Assembly (NCBI RefSeq): GCF_001544135.1
Contig: NZ_BCPV01000001.1
Location: forward strand, 124,001 to 188,000
DNA: 64,000 nucleotides
Reading direction: 5' to 3'
DNA from: Geobacillus zalihae NBRC 101842
GTDB taxonomy: Bacteria; Bacillota; Bacilli; Bacillales; Anoxybacillaceae
The notes beneath the pieces are model-generated. The model did no database searches, was not told the DNA's origin, and was given only the letters and a program-made list of their open reading frames with translations. A program made the position numbers and the translations under genes. Shown piece by piece: positions 53,299 through 62,752 of the stretch (the first letter of the stretch is position 1; each line of letters starts with the position of its first letter).

Positions 53299-54189
53299 CT
53301 ACTCCAATTCCGTCATCGGGATATACCCCATCTTTTTAACGGTCGGCGCAAATTCTTCGCTCTTGACAAAGTCGATAAACGCTCGCACTTCTTCCTTCGC
53401 TTCCCCTTTGGTAATCATGTATTCATACGACCAAAACGGGTACTTTTCCGTGCGGATGTTTTCCACCGTCGGTTCCGCGCCGTCAATTTTGACCGTTTTC
53501 AAGTTTTTCTTTTCCCCAATTAAATACGACATGGCTACATAGCTGACAGCGCCCGGCGTCGAGCTGATCGCCTGTTCGACCGCTCCGTTCGAATCTTGCA
53601 CCGTACCGATGGAATCATCGATTTTTACGCCTTTCATGATCGTTTTCTCAAATGTCGCCCGCGTACCCGATGACGCCGGACGGTTGATCACGTGAATGGC
53701 TTCATCTGGTCCGCCGACTTCTTTCCAGTTTTTAATCTTTCCGCTGAAAATATCTTGAATTTGCTTCGTCGTTAAATTATCGACCTTCACATCGTCGTTG
53801 ACCACAATCGCAAAGGCGATGCCGGCCACTTTATGGTCAACAAGCTCTGACGCTTTCGATTTGTCGTCCAGCTTTTCCGCCGCCGGCACATCCGAGTTGC
53901 CGATTTGCACGGCGCCGGCTGCCACTTGGTTGACGCCCGTACCGCTGCCGCCGCCTTGAACGGTGATCGATACGTCCGGATACTTTTCCATAAACGCGTT
54001 TGCCGCTTCCTCTGCCAGCGGCTGAAGCGCTGTAGATCCCGCTAGTGCAATGGTGCCGGAGTAGGTTTCTTCTTTCTTTGCCGTTCCTTCATTGCCGCCC
54101 GCGTTGTTCTTTTCAGTCTGCCCGCAGCCGGCCAAAACGCCGGTCATCAACAAGGCGGCCAATCCCAATTTGACTCGTTTGCTCCACAT
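53299..54189 (-). CDS. pstS: Phosphate-binding lipoprotein PstS
   Basis: Captures phosphate outside the membrane. 296 residues; a lipoprotein signal ending LAGC (Cys about residue 22), then a Gly/Asn/Lys linker and the PBP-like domain with LAGSTALQPLAEEA, GGGSGTGV and NRPASSGTRATFE, the phosphate-binding loops. CGGGGGGATTTCTG precedes the ATG. A four-repeat Pho box and TACAAT lie upstream. Confidence 0.97.
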   Translation of the reverse strand: MWSKRVKLGLAALLMTGVLAGCGQTEKNNAGGNEGTAKKEETYSGTIALAGSTALQPLAEEAANAFMEKYPDVSITVQGGGSGTGVNQVAAGAVQIGNSDVPAAEKLDDKSKASELVDHKVAGIAFAIVVNDDVKVDNLTTKQIQDIFSGKIKNWKEVGGPDEAIHVINRPASSGTRATFEKTIMKGVKIDDSIGTVQDSNGAVEQAISSTPGAVSYVAMSYLIGEKKNLKTVKIDGAEPTVENIRTEKYPFWSYEYMITKGEAKEEVRAFIDFVKSEEFAPTVKKMGYIPMTELE

Positions 54190-54235
54190 TCAGAAATCCC
54201 CCCGTTTTGTTTTCGTACTTTCAACGTACAAGACC

Positions 54236-54289
54236 ATTGTAGCGAGACATTGTTAGGCCCTTATAAAGCAGTTGTTAAGTTTCTGTAAA
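54236..54289 (-). promoter_or_regulatory. Pho box and -10 of pstSCA
   Basis: Minus strand TTTACA (54284-54289), TTAACA (54273-54278), TTTATA (54262-54267), CTAACA (54251-54256) at 11-base period, then 9 bases to the -10 TACAAT (54236-54241). It is the pattern bound by phosphorylated PhoP. Confidence 0.88.
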
Positions 54290-54488
54290 GACAAAAAACA
54301 GGAATATGTTCAAAAAGCCGTCAAGCGAGCCTTGAAGGCAAAGAAGAACGGTGATGCCGTTTTTCAAATTGGAGACATTCTTTTGTTGAAGTGTTTTCCT
54401 CATGAACTCAACGACCTTGCTAAGGAAGACATATTTTCGCTGGACAAGCATACATATGAAATAGATATACGCATGCGGAGGAAGCGTC

Positions 54489-54803
54489 ATGAAAAAATTC
54501 ATGTTTCTCCTGCTTCTCTTTCTTTCCAGTTATATCGTTTACCGCGACCTTGTCATCGGAACGCTTCACCCTTCATCTGAAACAGCGGCAGCCGTTGTCC
54601 AGTCGAAACAGGCGGCCATCCCGTACCGGACGGTGACCATTCGCCCTGGCGATACGTTGTTGTCCATCATCGAGAAAGAACTCAACGGCCCATTGCCCGT
54701 TCCGCTCGAGCAGCTGATCCGTGATTTTGAACGGTTAAATCCAGGCGAACATGCGCAAACATTAAAAATCGGGAAAACTTATAAAGTGCCGATCTATCGC
54801 TAA
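54489..54803 (+). CDS. yqfZ: YqfZ-like membrane-anchored LysM protein
   Basis: 104 residues: N-terminal helix (about 3-20) and a single LysM-like domain (TVTIRPGDTLLSIIEKEL to KIGKTYKVPIY). It lies directly upstream of ispG as in B. subtilis. GGAGGAAGCGTC precedes the ATG. Predicted to be anchored outside the membrane and bind the cell wall; function unknown. Confidence 0.88.
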   Translation: MKKFMFLLLLFLSSYIVYRDLVIGTLHPSSETAAAVVQSKQAAIPYRTVTIRPGDTLLSIIEKELNGPLPVPLEQLIRDFERLNPGEHAQTLKIGKTYKVPIYR

Positions 54804-54885
54804 CCGGCGAATCGCTTGTCAAACGGCGGATGGCACTGTTACAATAATGCAGAAAGCGACTTGAATGCAAAAGGAGCGAATTCCC

Positions 54886-56010
54886 GTGGGTGAAATCATC
54901 CATCGTTCAAAGACTCGGCCGGTCCGCGTCGGTCCGCTGACAATCGGCGGCAACAACGAAGTCATCATTCAAAGCATGACGACGACAAAAACGCACGATG
55001 TCGAAGCGACGGTGGCGCAAATCCACCGTCTCGAGGAAGCGGGGTGCCAAATCGTCCGCGTCGCCTGCCCGGACGAGCGGGCGGCTGAGGCCATACCGGA
55101 AATCAAAAAGCGAATCAACATCCCGCTTGTCGCCGACATCCACTTTGACTATAAATTGGCGCTGAAAGCGATCGAAGGCGGCGTCGATAAAATCCGCATC
55201 AATCCAGGCAACATCGGGCGCCGCGAAAAAGTCGAAGCGGTCGTGAAAGCAGCGAAAGAGCGCGGCGTACCGATTCGCATCGGCGTCAACGCTGGATCGC
55301 TGGAAAAACGCATTTTAGAAAAATATGGATATCCAACAGCCGACGGCATGGTTGAGAGCGCCTTATATCATATCCGCATTTTAGAAGAACTTGATTTTCA
55401 CGATATTATCGTTTCGTTAAAGGCGTCCGACGTACGCCTCGCCATTGAAGCGTACGAAAAAGCGGCGCGCACGTTCGACTACCCGCTCCATGTCGGCATC
55501 ACCGAAGCGGGCACGCTTTTCTCCGGCACGATCAAAAGCGCGGTTGGACTCGGCGCCATTTTAAGCAAAGGCATCGGCAATACGATCCGCGTTTCGTTAA
55601 GCGCCGACCCGGTTGAAGAGGTAAAAGTGGCGCGCGAAATTTTAAAAACGTTCGGACTCGCTTCCAATGCGGCGACGCTCATTTCCTGCCCGACGTGCGG
55701 GCGGATTGAGATCGATTTGATCAGCATCGCCAATGAAATCGAAGACTATATCGCCAAAATTAAGGCGCCAATCAAAGTCGCCGTGCTCGGTTGCGCCGTC
55801 AACGGACCAGGGGAAGCACGGGAAGCCGACATCGGCATTGCCGGCGCCCGTGGCGAAGGCTTGTTGTTCCGCCACGGCAAAATCGTCCGAAAAGTACCGG
55901 AAGAGCAAATGGTGGAAGAACTGAAAAAAGAAATCGACAAGCTGGCGGAAGAATACTTTGCAAAGCAAAAGGAAAACAAAGCCGCTCTGAAAGGCAGCGC
56001 CGCCCAATGA
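54886..56010 (+). CDS. ispG: 4-hydroxy-3-methylbut-2-enyl-diphosphate synthase (IspG)
   Basis: Penultimate step of the MEP isoprenoid pathway, a [4Fe-4S] enzyme. 374 residues from the GTG at 54886, which lies 9 bases after AAAGGAG; the ATG at 54865 is upstream of that ribosome site and is rejected. TIM-barrel part with [13 protein letters not shown], then the cluster domain with SCPTCGR and GCAVNGPGE (three cysteines plus a glutamate as ligands). ispH, which uses its product, is at 63802. Confidence 0.97.
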   Translation: MGEIIHRSKTRPVRVGPLTIGGNNEVIIQSMTTTKTHDVEATVAQIHRLEEAGCQIVRVACPDERAAEAIPEIKKRINIPLVADIHFDYKLALKAIEGGVDKIRINPGNIGRREKVEAVVKAAKERGVPIRIGVNAGSLEKRILEKYGYPTADGMVESALYHIRILEELDFHDIIVSLKASDVRLAIEAYEKAARTFDYPLHVGITEAGTLFSGTIKSAVGLGAILSKGIGNTIRVSLSADPVEEVKVAREILKTFGLASNAATLISCPTCGRIEIDLISIANEIEDYIAKIKAPIKVAVLGCAVNGPGEAREADIGIAGARGEGLLFRHGKIVRKVPEEQMVEELKKEIDKLAEEYFAKQKENKAALKGSAAQ

Positions 56011-56035
56011 GCGGAAGGTTCCTGCACAACGAGAA

Positions 56036-56069
56036 AGGGCGTCCCCGCTTGGGGACACCCTCGCTTTTT
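56036..56069 (+). terminator. Terminator after ispG
   Basis: AGGGCGTCCCC GCTT GGGGACACCCT CGCTTTTT between convergent genes. Confidence 0.8.
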
Positions 56070-56415
56070 ACGTATAAAACGGCATAATAAACAGGCGGAC
56101 GAGAATAGCGATGACGCCGATGCCGATGGCCCACGCACCGAGCGTCTCTGCGCCGCGCCGGCGCGCGATAAACCCGACAATAATGCCGGCCGCCCCTAAC
56201 AAAATCGGCCAAATAAACAAGGCGATGATGGACAGGGCCAAAGCGAGCCAGCCGAGCCCGGCGCCGTCCGCGCGTTCTTCGTCCCGTTCGTCGCCGCGGC
56301 GAATCGGTTCAGCGACTTCCGCCGCTGTTTCTTCCATAAAATTGCGTTCTGGTTCCTCTTTTCCGATCGATTGCACGTAACTTCCGTTATACGTGCGCTC
56401 GCGGTCGTCTGCCAT
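56068..56415 (-). CDS. yqfX: YqfX-like membrane protein (DUF4190-type)
   Basis: 115 residues: an acidic soluble N-terminal half and two hydrophobic helices with a basic GFIARRRGAETLG loop between them, the DUF4190 pattern. The ATG at 56413-56415 follows AAGCGAGGGAAGCAT; an upstream in-frame start at 56448 is less likely. Position next to ispG and yqfW as in B. subtilis. Function unknown. Confidence 0.83.
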   Translation of the reverse strand: MADDRERTYNGSYVQSIGKEEPERNFMEETAAEVAEPIRRGDERDEERADGAGLGWLALALSIIALFIWPILLGAAGIIVGFIARRRGAETLGAWAIGIGVIAILVRLFIMPFYT

Positions 56416-56512
56416 ATGCTTCCCTCGCTTTCCTAAAGTAAGAAGCATTATTAGTATGAGAAACCGGCGTTATTTTATCAGTGTGAATATTTTCTAACAG
56501 GAGGATGAAGCG

Positions 56513-57079
56513 GTGAAAAAACGGCTTGGCATCGACATTGACGGCACGGTGACATGTCCGAGCACGTTCATTCCGTATTTAAACGAAGCATTCGGCAAAG
56601 AGCTCGCATTACACGACATTACGCAATACAATTTGGCGCCGTTATACGGCGTGGCGGAGGAAGAAATGGACCGCTGGCTTGAGGAAAACGAAGCGGATAT
56701 TTATGAGAGGGCTCCGCTTGCCCGCTATGCGCTTGAGGTGATTGACAGCTGGAAAGACAAATACGAGCTGTATTACATCAGCGCCCGCGGCCGCCATTTG
56801 TACGATCTCACCGAGCGCTGGTTCCGGCGGCACGGCGTCCATTACCACCATATTGATCTGATTGGGTCGCACGACAAAATCGCCGCCGTCCGCCAATATA
56901 AGCTGTCGGCCTTCTTTGAAGACAAGTACGATAATGCCTGCGAAATCGCCGAAACATGCGGCATTCCCGTCATTTTGTTTGACACCCCGTACAACCAAGG
57001 CCCGCTCCCCGAAAACGTCATCCGCGTCAATAACTGGCTTGAAGCAAAGCGAGAAATCGAACAGCGCCTCCAGCCATAA
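56513..57079 (+). CDS. yqfW: HAD-family 5'(3')-nucleotidase-like phosphatase YqfW
   Basis: 188 residues from GTG at 56513 behind CAGGAGGATGAAGCG. The catalytic aspartates are in GIDIDGTVTC at about 5-14; motif II is YYISARG and motif III SAFFEDKYDNA. NT5C-like proteins dephosphorylate nucleoside monophosphates; the actual substrate is unknown. It lies alone between yqfX and zur and points toward zur. Confidence 0.9.
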   Translation: MKKRLGIDIDGTVTCPSTFIPYLNEAFGKELALHDITQYNLAPLYGVAEEEMDRWLEENEADIYERAPLARYALEVIDSWKDKYELYYISARGRHLYDLTERWFRRHGVHYHHIDLIGSHDKIAAVRQYKLSAFFEDKYDNACEIAETCGIPVILFDTPYNQGPLPENVIRVNNWLEAKREIEQRLQP

Positions 57080-57084
57080 ACAAA

Positions 57085-57125
57085 GGGCTGATCCAAAACG
57101 CGAATGCGTTTTGGGATCAGCCCCT
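57085..57125. terminator. Long-stem terminator between yqfW and zur
   Basis: GGGCTGATCCAAAACGC GAAT GCGTTTTGGGATCAGCCCC, with few T after it; between convergent genes, overlapping the zur stop region. Confidence 0.7.
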
Positions 57126-57536
57126 CTGTTGACATTGCGGACATGTGCCGTAAATTTCAAACTTATGGTCCGTGATCTCATACCCATCGAGCTGCGCCGC
57201 AAGCCCATCCATCGGACAAGCGTCAATCTTCTTCGTTTTTCCGCACTGGATGCAAATGAAATGATGGTGGTGGCGGCGGGCGCCGCAGGCAAAACGGAAA
57301 TGTTTCTCCCCGGAAAGCTCGGTCATTTCCAAAATGCCAAGCAGCGCAAAGAGCGACAAATTGCGGTACACGGTATCAACGCTCAAGCCCGGATAGAGGG
57401 GACGGAGCGCTTCAAGCACGTCTTTGGCCGTCAAGTATTTGTCGCTTTCGGCAAACAACTCAAGCATTTGTCTCCGTTTTTCCGTATATTTAAATCCTTT
57501 CTCTTTCATCAACTGCAACGCTTCGTCGATATTCAT
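57117..57536 (-). CDS. zur: Zinc uptake repressor Zur (Fur family)
   Basis: Represses zinc uptake genes when zinc is plentiful. 139 residues: winged helix (about 1-80) and dimer domain. Structural zinc cysteines CIQC and CPQC; the sensor region has ARRHHHHFIC. Start ATG at 57534-57536 overlaps the znuB stop (ATGA). Being third gene of znuC-znuB-zur with a Zur box ahead implies autoregulation. Confidence 0.93.
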   Translation of the reverse strand: MNIDEALQLMKEKGFKYTEKRRQMLELFAESDKYLTAKDVLEALRPLYPGLSVDTVYRNLSLFALLGILEMTELSGEKHFRFACGARRHHHHFICIQCGKTKKIDACPMDGLAAQLDGYEITDHKFEIYGTCPQCQQRG

Positions 57537-58366
57537 CGCTGCCGCCCCCTTTTCCATCCGAGTGCGAAAAGCAAAATGACAACCGCTGCGATGACGATCG
57601 TTCCACCCGGCGCCCAGTCTAGCTCATACGCCGCCCAGAGCCCGGCGATGACGGCCAGCTCCCCGAACAAAATCGAAAGCCCGATCACCTGTTTAAAACT
57701 TTTGGCGATGCGGATGCTCGCCGCCACCGGCAGCGTCATGAGCGACGAGATGAGGAGCACGCCGACGGTGCGCATCGATGCAGCAATGACGAGCGCAACA
57801 AGCACAATAAACAAAAAATGGATCAATGTGGTGCGAACGCCGGAGACACGGGCGTATTCCTCGTCAAAGGAAAGAAGAAACAGCTCTTTGTAAAACGTCA
57901 AAATCACGATCGCGGCAGCTGCGGCGACAGCAAACGCTGTCCAAACGTCAGCACGGCTGACGGCGCTGACGCTGCCGAATAAATACGAAAACAAATCGGT
58001 CGTAAACCCGTTGGCCATCGAAATGAAAATGACGCTCAAGCCAAGACCGGACGACAACACGATTGGAATCGCAAGCTCTTCATAATGCCGATACACAGCG
58101 CGCAGCTTTTCGATAAACAGCGCCCCGACGACGGAAAACCCCATTCCGATGTAAAGCGGGTTCCAGCTCGCGGCTGCCGGAATCGTTTTTTCAAGCAAGA
58201 GCCCGGCGGCAATGCCCGCAAGCGTCACATGACTCAATGCATCAGCGATGAGCGACAGCCGCCGAACGACAATAAAAACGCCGAGCAATGGCGCCGTAAA
58301 ACCGGTCAAAACGCCGGCAACAAACGCATTGCGCAAAAATTCGTATTGCCAAATGGCTTCCCACAC
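57533..58366 (-). CDS. znuB: Zinc ABC transporter permease
   Basis: ABC-3 family membrane subunit, 277 residues, about eight helices. Partner of the ATPase at 58392-59159. No dedicated binding protein (ZnuA) gene is next to it, so the third component must be elsewhere. Motif ALSHVTLAGIAAGLLL is typical of this family. Starts 25 bases after the ATPase gene. Confidence 0.93.
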   Translation of the reverse strand: MWEAIWQYEFLRNAFVAGVLTGFTAPLLGVFIVVRRLSLIADALSHVTLAGIAAGLLLEKTIPAAASWNPLYIGMGFSVVGALFIEKLRAVYRHYEELAIPIVLSSGLGLSVIFISMANGFTTDLFSYLFGSVSAVSRADVWTAFAVAAAAAIVILTFYKELFLLSFDEEYARVSGVRTTLIHFLFIVLVALVIAASMRTVGVLLISSLMTLPVAASIRIAKSFKQVIGLSILFGELAVIAGLWAAYELDWAPGGTIVIAAVVILLFALGWKRGRQR

Positions 58367-58391
58367 GTGTCATTCCTCCACCGTCACCGTT

Positions 58392-59159
58392 TCATTCCGC
58401 TCGTTCATGCTCGTGAGAGAGAACGTGGAGCGGATGGCCATAAAACTGCGAAATCGCCTCGTTGCCAAGATGTTCGAACTCTTCCACCTTTCCATGGAAA
58501 TAGAGGCGCTTGTTCAAACAGGCGATATCGGTCACCCGGTCCGTGATCGTCCCGATGTCATGCGTCACTAAGATAAGCGTTAAGCCGCGGCGGTTCAAGT
58601 CGCCGAGCAGTTCGTAAAATTCATGCACATGGCGCGCATCCACGCCGACCGTCGGCTCGTCTAAAATGAGCAAATCCGGCTTGCTCGCCAGTGCGCGGGC
58701 GATAAATACCCGTTGTTGCTGGCCGCCGGACAGCTCCGCGATATTGCGCTTTGCCAGGCCGCTCAACCCAACGGCCGCGAGCGCCGCTTCGACCGCACGG
58801 CGGTCTTCGTGTGTCAGCGGCCGAAATAAGCCGCGTTTGGCCGCCAACCCACTCGCCGCCACTTCCTCAACCGTCGCCGGAAAGCTGCGGTTGAAGCTGT
58901 TCGCTTTTTGCGACACGAAACCGATTCGATGCCATTCGCGAAACGATTCAATCGGCTCGCCGAACAAAAAAATGCGGCCGCTGTTCGGTTTTAACAAGCC
59001 GAGCACACATTTGAGCAACGTCGATTTTCCCGAGCCGTTCGGGCCGACCAATCCTAAAAATGCCCCTTTCGGCACCGTTAAACTAACATGCTCAAGCACG
59101 TTCTCGTTTTCATAGCGGAACGACACATCCTCAATTTGCACAACAAGCCCATTTTCCAT
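58392..59159 (-). CDS. znuC: Zinc ABC transporter ATP-binding protein
   Basis: 255 residues with Walker A GPNGSGKST, signature LSGGQQQR and Walker B DLLILDEPTVGVD. First gene of the zinc operon, with a Zur-like box 17-40 bases upstream. Start at 59157-59159 behind AAGGGAGAACCGCC. The histidine-rich end (FYGHPLHVLSHEHER) is seen in zinc and manganese ATPases. Confidence 0.94.
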   Translation of the reverse strand: MENGLVVQIEDVSFRYENENVLEHVSLTVPKGAFLGLVGPNGSGKSTLLKCVLGLLKPNSGRIFLFGEPIESFREWHRIGFVSQKANSFNRSFPATVEEVAASGLAAKRGLFRPLTHEDRRAVEAALAAVGLSGLAKRNIAELSGGQQQRVFIARALASKPDLLILDEPTVGVDARHVHEFYELLGDLNRRGLTLILVTHDIGTITDRVTDIACLNKRLYFHGKVEEFEHLGNEAISQFYGHPLHVLSHEHERAE

Positions 59160-59176
59160 GGCGGTTCTCCCTTGCT

Positions 59177-59197
59177 AATTCAGAATCATTCCGATTT
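59177..59197 (-). promoter_or_regulatory. Zur box of znuC-znuB-zur
   Basis: Minus strand AAATCGGAAT G ATTCTGAATT; left half matches 9 of 10 and right half 7 of 10 positions of the known B. subtilis Zur box (AAATCGTAAT N ATTACGATTT). Confidence 0.75.
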
Positions 59198-59241
59198 GCT
59201 TCACTATGCAAGTATACCCCACCATCCGCGTTTTGTAAACC

Positions 59242-60123
59242 TCAATGAATCGCTGATTTAAAGCGGGCGCCGCGCACTTCATGCGTCGGCATAATGGTGA
59301 TGAACGCATCTGGGTCGATTTCATTGACGATCGATTTTAGTTTTGTCACTTCCAAGCGCGTGACGACTGCATAAATGATTTCCTTTTGCTCGTCCGTATA
59401 TCCGCCTTTGCCGAGCAATTTCGTCGTCCCGCGGCCGAGCCGGTGCAAAATGGCGTCGGAAATTTCCTCATAATGATCGGTCACAATAAAGGCCGCCCGC
59501 GTCTCGTCAAGCCCTTCAATGACCGCATCGATCGTTTTTGAGGCGATGTAGTACGTCATCACCGAATACATGGCTGGCTCGAGGCCAAACACAAACGCCG
59601 CCCAGCCAAAAATAAAAACGTTGACAAACATGACAAACTCGCCGACCGAAAACGGGATTCTTTTCGTCATCAAAATCCCCAAAATTTCCGTCCCATCGAG
59701 CGATCCGCCATGACGGATGACCAATCCGACGCCAAGACCGAGCGACAACCCGCCAAAAACGGTGGCTAAAATCGGCTCGGTCGTCAGCGGGGAAAGATGG
59801 TGAAACAGCCGTTCGGTGACGCCGAGGATCACGACGCCTAAAATCGTTGACAGCATGAACGTTTTCCCGATTTGCTTGTAGCCGAAATACATGAACGGGG
59901 CGTTTAAGAGGATGACGAGCGTGGCGAAATTGAGCAGCCGCCATTCGTCCGGAGTCAAGTAGTCCAGAATCAGCGATATGCCAATGATGCCGCCGTCGAT
60001 CATTTTGTTCGGAACGAGCAGCCGCTCGATGGCAAACGCCGCCAAAGAGGCGCCGATGGCGATCATCAACACCCGATACAACACATGGCCTAGCGGTTCT
60101 TTTTTATGCTGTTTTGGCGCCAA
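59242..60123 (-). CDS. yqfU: YitT/DUF2179 membrane protein YqfU
   Basis: 293 residues: five or six membrane helices in the N-terminal two thirds, with [16 protein letters not shown], and a cytoplasmic DUF2179 domain at the end (about 205-285). The TTG at 60121-60123 lies behind GGGAAAGGGTGG; a GTG at 60132 is an alternative. The frame to 60342 lies antisense to yqfT. An extended -10 TGGTATAAT is about 30 bases upstream. Transport role unknown. Confidence 0.87.
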   Translation of the reverse strand: MAPKQHKKEPLGHVLYRVLMIAIGASLAAFAIERLLVPNKMIDGGIIGISLILDYLTPDEWRLLNFATLVILLNAPFMYFGYKQIGKTFMLSTILGVVILGVTERLFHHLSPLTTEPILATVFGGLSLGLGVGLVIRHGGSLDGTEILGILMTKRIPFSVGEFVMFVNVFIFGWAAFVFGLEPAMYSVMTYYIASKTIDAVIEGLDETRAAFIVTDHYEEISDAILHRLGRGTTKLLGKGGYTDEQKEIIYAVVTRLEVTKLKSIVNEIDPDAFITIMPTHEVRGARFKSAIH

Positions 60124-60156
60124 ACTTACCACCCTTTCCCTTTTTGTTTTTTCTAT

Positions 60157-60165
60157 TATACCATA
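60157..60165 (-). promoter_or_regulatory. Extended -10 promoter of yqfU
   Basis: Minus strand TGGTATAAT roughly 35 bases before the start; the -35 (GTGAAT) is weak, as allowed for extended -10 promoters. Confidence 0.6.
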
Positions 60166-60219
60166 CACGCCTTTTCCATTCACGTCATATGATGGAACAG
60201 AAGCAAGGAGGCGGCTGCG

Positions 60220-60480
60220 ATGAACATTTACCAACAGCTTGTCAAGCAAAAATTGAAAACGATCACCCCGGAAGAACTCGTTGCGTACAGCCGAGAGTAC
60301 GGCTTGCCCATCACGACGAGCCAAGCGAAACAAATTCTTCATCTCGCCCGGACGAACGACATTAACGTCTTTGACCCCGAGGAGCGGAAAAAATGGGTGC
60401 GAGAGTTAGCGAAAATCACCTCGCCGGACATCGCTCGAAAAGCGAACGAGCTGTTTTTGAAATTCGTGCAAAAAAAATAA
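60220..60480 (+). CDS. yqfT: DUF2624 family protein YqfT
   Basis: 86-residue soluble helical protein starting [20 protein letters not shown]; the DUF2624 pattern. AGCAAGGAGGCGGCTGCG precedes the ATG. Divergent from yqfU. Function unknown; small size and charge suggest a regulator or binding protein. Confidence 0.9.
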   Translation: MNIYQQLVKQKLKTITPEELVAYSREYGLPITTSQAKQILHLARTNDINVFDPEERKKWVRELAKITSPDIARKANELFLKFVQKK

Positions 60481-60506
60481 AAGGGCGCATAGCCCTTTTC
60501 TCATTC
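60479..60506. terminator. Bidirectional terminator between yqfT and nfo
   Basis: AAAAGGGC GCATA GCCCTTTTCT between convergent genes. Confidence 0.8.
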
Positions 60507-61400
60507 CGCTCCAGCGTTGATTTTTTCAAGCAACTGGTCATCGAACGACTGCGCCCGCAGCATGGCGATTTCGTGCTTGTATGGCGGCTTTTTGTTGTGT
60601 TTGTCTTCGCCCACGTATGGGGTTTCTAAAATTTTCGGAATATCCTCAAGCTGCGGGTGATGGACGATATAGTTGAGCGCAGCAAACCCGATATGGCCGA
60701 AACCGATGTTTTCATGGCGGTCTTTCCGGCTGCCGCGCGGGTTTTTGCTGTCGTTGATGTGCAGTACTTTCAGCCGCCCGAGACCGATGATCCGGTCAAA
60801 CTCCTCAAGGACGCCGTCAAAATCGTTGACGATGTCATAGCCGGCGTCATGCGTATGGCATGTATCAAAGCAAACGGACAGCTTATCATTATAGGCGACG
60901 CCGTCGATAATGTACGCGAGCTCCTCAAACGTCCGCCCGCATTCCGACCCTTTGCCGGCCATCGTTTCTAGGGCGATTTGCACGTTCTGTTCGCGCGTCA
61001 ACACTTCATTCAGTCCACGAATAATTTGGCGAAGTCCGGCTTCCACCCCTGCGCCGACGTGAGCGCCTGGATGGAGCACAAGCTGTTTGGCTCCAATGGC
61101 TTCCGTCCGCTCGATTTCCGCGCGCAAAAAGTCGACGCCTAGCGAAAACGTATCGAGATTGGTCGTATTGCCGATATTGATGATATACGGGGCGTGGACG
61201 ACAATCTCTTCGATGCCGTGCGCTTGCATATGCTGGCGCCCGGCTTCGATGTTGAGCTCTTCAATCGACTTGCGCTTTGTGTTTTGCGGCGCCCCGGTGT
61301 AAATCATAAACGTGTTCGCTCCGTAGGAGGCCGCTTCCTCGCTGGCGGCCAGCAGCATTTTCTTTCCGCTCATGGAAACATGTGAACCGATTTTTAACAT
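60501..61400 (-). CDS. nfo: Endonuclease IV
   Basis: Cuts DNA at abasic sites in base excision repair, also acting in spores. 299 residues. Zinc ligands appear in [55 protein letters not shown] and ILETPY. GGGAGAGAAGAAC precedes the ATG. It follows cshB by 41 bases, likely one transcript. Confidence 0.98.
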   Translation of the reverse strand: MLKIGSHVSMSGKKMLLAASEEAASYGANTFMIYTGAPQNTKRKSIEELNIEAGRQHMQAHGIEEIVVHAPYIINIGNTTNLDTFSLGVDFLRAEIERTEAIGAKQLVLHPGAHVGAGVEAGLRQIIRGLNEVLTREQNVQIALETMAGKGSECGRTFEELAYIIDGVAYNDKLSVCFDTCHTHDAGYDIVNDFDGVLEEFDRIIGLGRLKVLHINDSKNPRGSRKDRHENIGFGHIGFAALNYIVHHPQLEDIPKILETPYVGEDKHNKKPPYKHEIAMLRAQSFDDQLLEKINAGAE

Positions 61401-61441
61401 GTTCTTCTCTCCCTTTTCTTTGCGTTAAAGGCGGACGGCGA

Positions 61442-62752
61442 TTATGATTTTTTGAAGCGGCCAAGCCGCTTTTTCTTCTTCTCCAGCTCCGCGCGCAACT
61501 TTTTTTTGTAGCCCGGCTTCACCTGCTTCGTTTTTTTCAGTTTGGCGAAAAGCAGCGCCAGTTCGTCATCTTTTTCGCCCGCCCGCTTGCTCCGCCGGTT
61601 CCACGGCGGCAGCTCCTTCCATTCGCCGCGCACGAGATCACGGTGGACAAACGAAATTCCTATTTTTTCCAACCGAGCAATCGCATCTTGGTCAGACGGC
61701 TCGTAAATCGTCGCCGCAATGCCGCTATAGCCAGCGCGCGCCGTCCGTCCGGCGCGGTGAATATAAAACTGCAGATCATCAGGCAACTCGTAGTTGATGA
61801 CATGACTGACGCCTTCAATATCGATGCCGCGCGCCGCCAAATCGGTCGCGACGACATATTGAAACTCCAAATCGCGGATAAGATTCATCATCTTTCTCCG
61901 CTCGCGCGGCGTCAAATCGCCGTGCAGCACGCCGACTTTCAACCCTTGCTCAGCGAGACGGTCGGCGACCTCGTCAGCCATTTTCCTTGTGTTGACAAAT
62001 ACGATGGCCAAATACGGGTTGTAGCTGAGGAGCACATCACGGAGCAGTTTTGTTTTCTCGCGTCCACGCAGCGGGATGAGCACATGTTCGATGTTTTGGT
62101 TCGCCGTCCGCTTCGGGTCGACGTGGACAAAGGTCGGGTTTTCCATATATTTTTTCAAAAACGGCTTCAGCTTTTCCGGAATCGTCGCTGAAAAGACGAG
62201 CATTTGCAAGTCTTTCGGCATCCGGGCGGCGATTTGGTCGACATCAGTGATAAAGCCCATATCGAGCATCAAGTCAGCTTCATCGACGACAAGGATGTGG
62301 GCCGTATGCACATCAAGCGCCTGCTCGCGAATGAAATCGTTGATGCGCCCCGGCGTGCCGATGACAATATGCGGCTGCACGTTGAGCTTTTCGAGCGCTT
62401 TTTGCTTATCCGTCCCACCGATCAAGCAACGGGCGACGATCATCCGATCTTTCGGGCAAAACTTCGTAATTTTCAGCGTTTCGTGATAAATTTGCGTCGC
62501 TAACTCGCGCGTCGGTGCCGTGATGACGGCTTGCACTTCGGCGCGTTCCGGCTTGATTTTTTCAATGATCGGCAATAAGTACGCATGTGTTTTTCCCGTT
62601 CCGGTTTGCGATTGGCCGACCATGCTTTCGCCGCGCAGCGCCCCCGGAATGATGCGCTCTTGAATTTCCGTCGGTTTATAAAAACGAAGCGTCTTGATCG
62701 CTTCGATGATAAACGGCTGAAATGAAAAACGAGTGAACTGCGTTTCTGTCAT
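61442..62752 (-). CDS. cshB: DEAD-box RNA helicase CshB
   Basis: 436 residues. Q motif region FYKPTEIQ, motif I GQSQTGTGKT, motif II DEAD, motif III SAT, motif VI HRAGRTAR. A long lysine/arginine-rich C-terminus (about 400-436) probably binds RNA. The ATG at 62750-62752 behind AGAAGGGAGTGGTGCTTG is preferred; an in-frame extension to 62902 adds 50 residues without homologous character. The group helps unwind RNA, especially at low temperature. Confidence 0.95.
   Translation of the reverse strand: MTETQFTRFSFQPFIIEAIKTLRFYKPTEIQERIIPGALRGESMVGQSQTGTGKTHAYLLPIIEKIKPERAEVQAVITAPTRELATQIYHETLKITKFCPKDRMIVARCLIGGTDKQKALEKLNVQPHIVIGTPGRINDFIREQALDVHTAHILVVDEADLMLDMGFITDVDQIAARMPKDLQMLVFSATIPEKLKPFLKKYMENPTFVHVDPKRTANQNIEHVLIPLRGREKTKLLRDVLLSYNPYLAIVFVNTRKMADEVADRLAEQGLKVGVLHGDLTPRERRKMMNLIRDLEFQYVVATDLAARGIDIEGVSHVINYELPDDLQFYIHRAGRTARAGYSGIAATIYEPSDQDAIARLEKIGISFVHRDLVRGEWKELPPWNRRSKRAGEKDDELALLFAKLKKTKQVKPGYKKKLRAELEKKKKRLGRFKKS

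Noticed and set aside
54272-54580. 102-codon frame between pstS and yqfZ
   Set aside because: It begins inside the pstS Pho box, runs out of frame into yqfZ, and has no ribosome site.
54865-54885. ATG start of ispG seven codons upstream
   Set aside because: The strong AAAGGAG site lies downstream of this ATG and serves the GTG at 54886.
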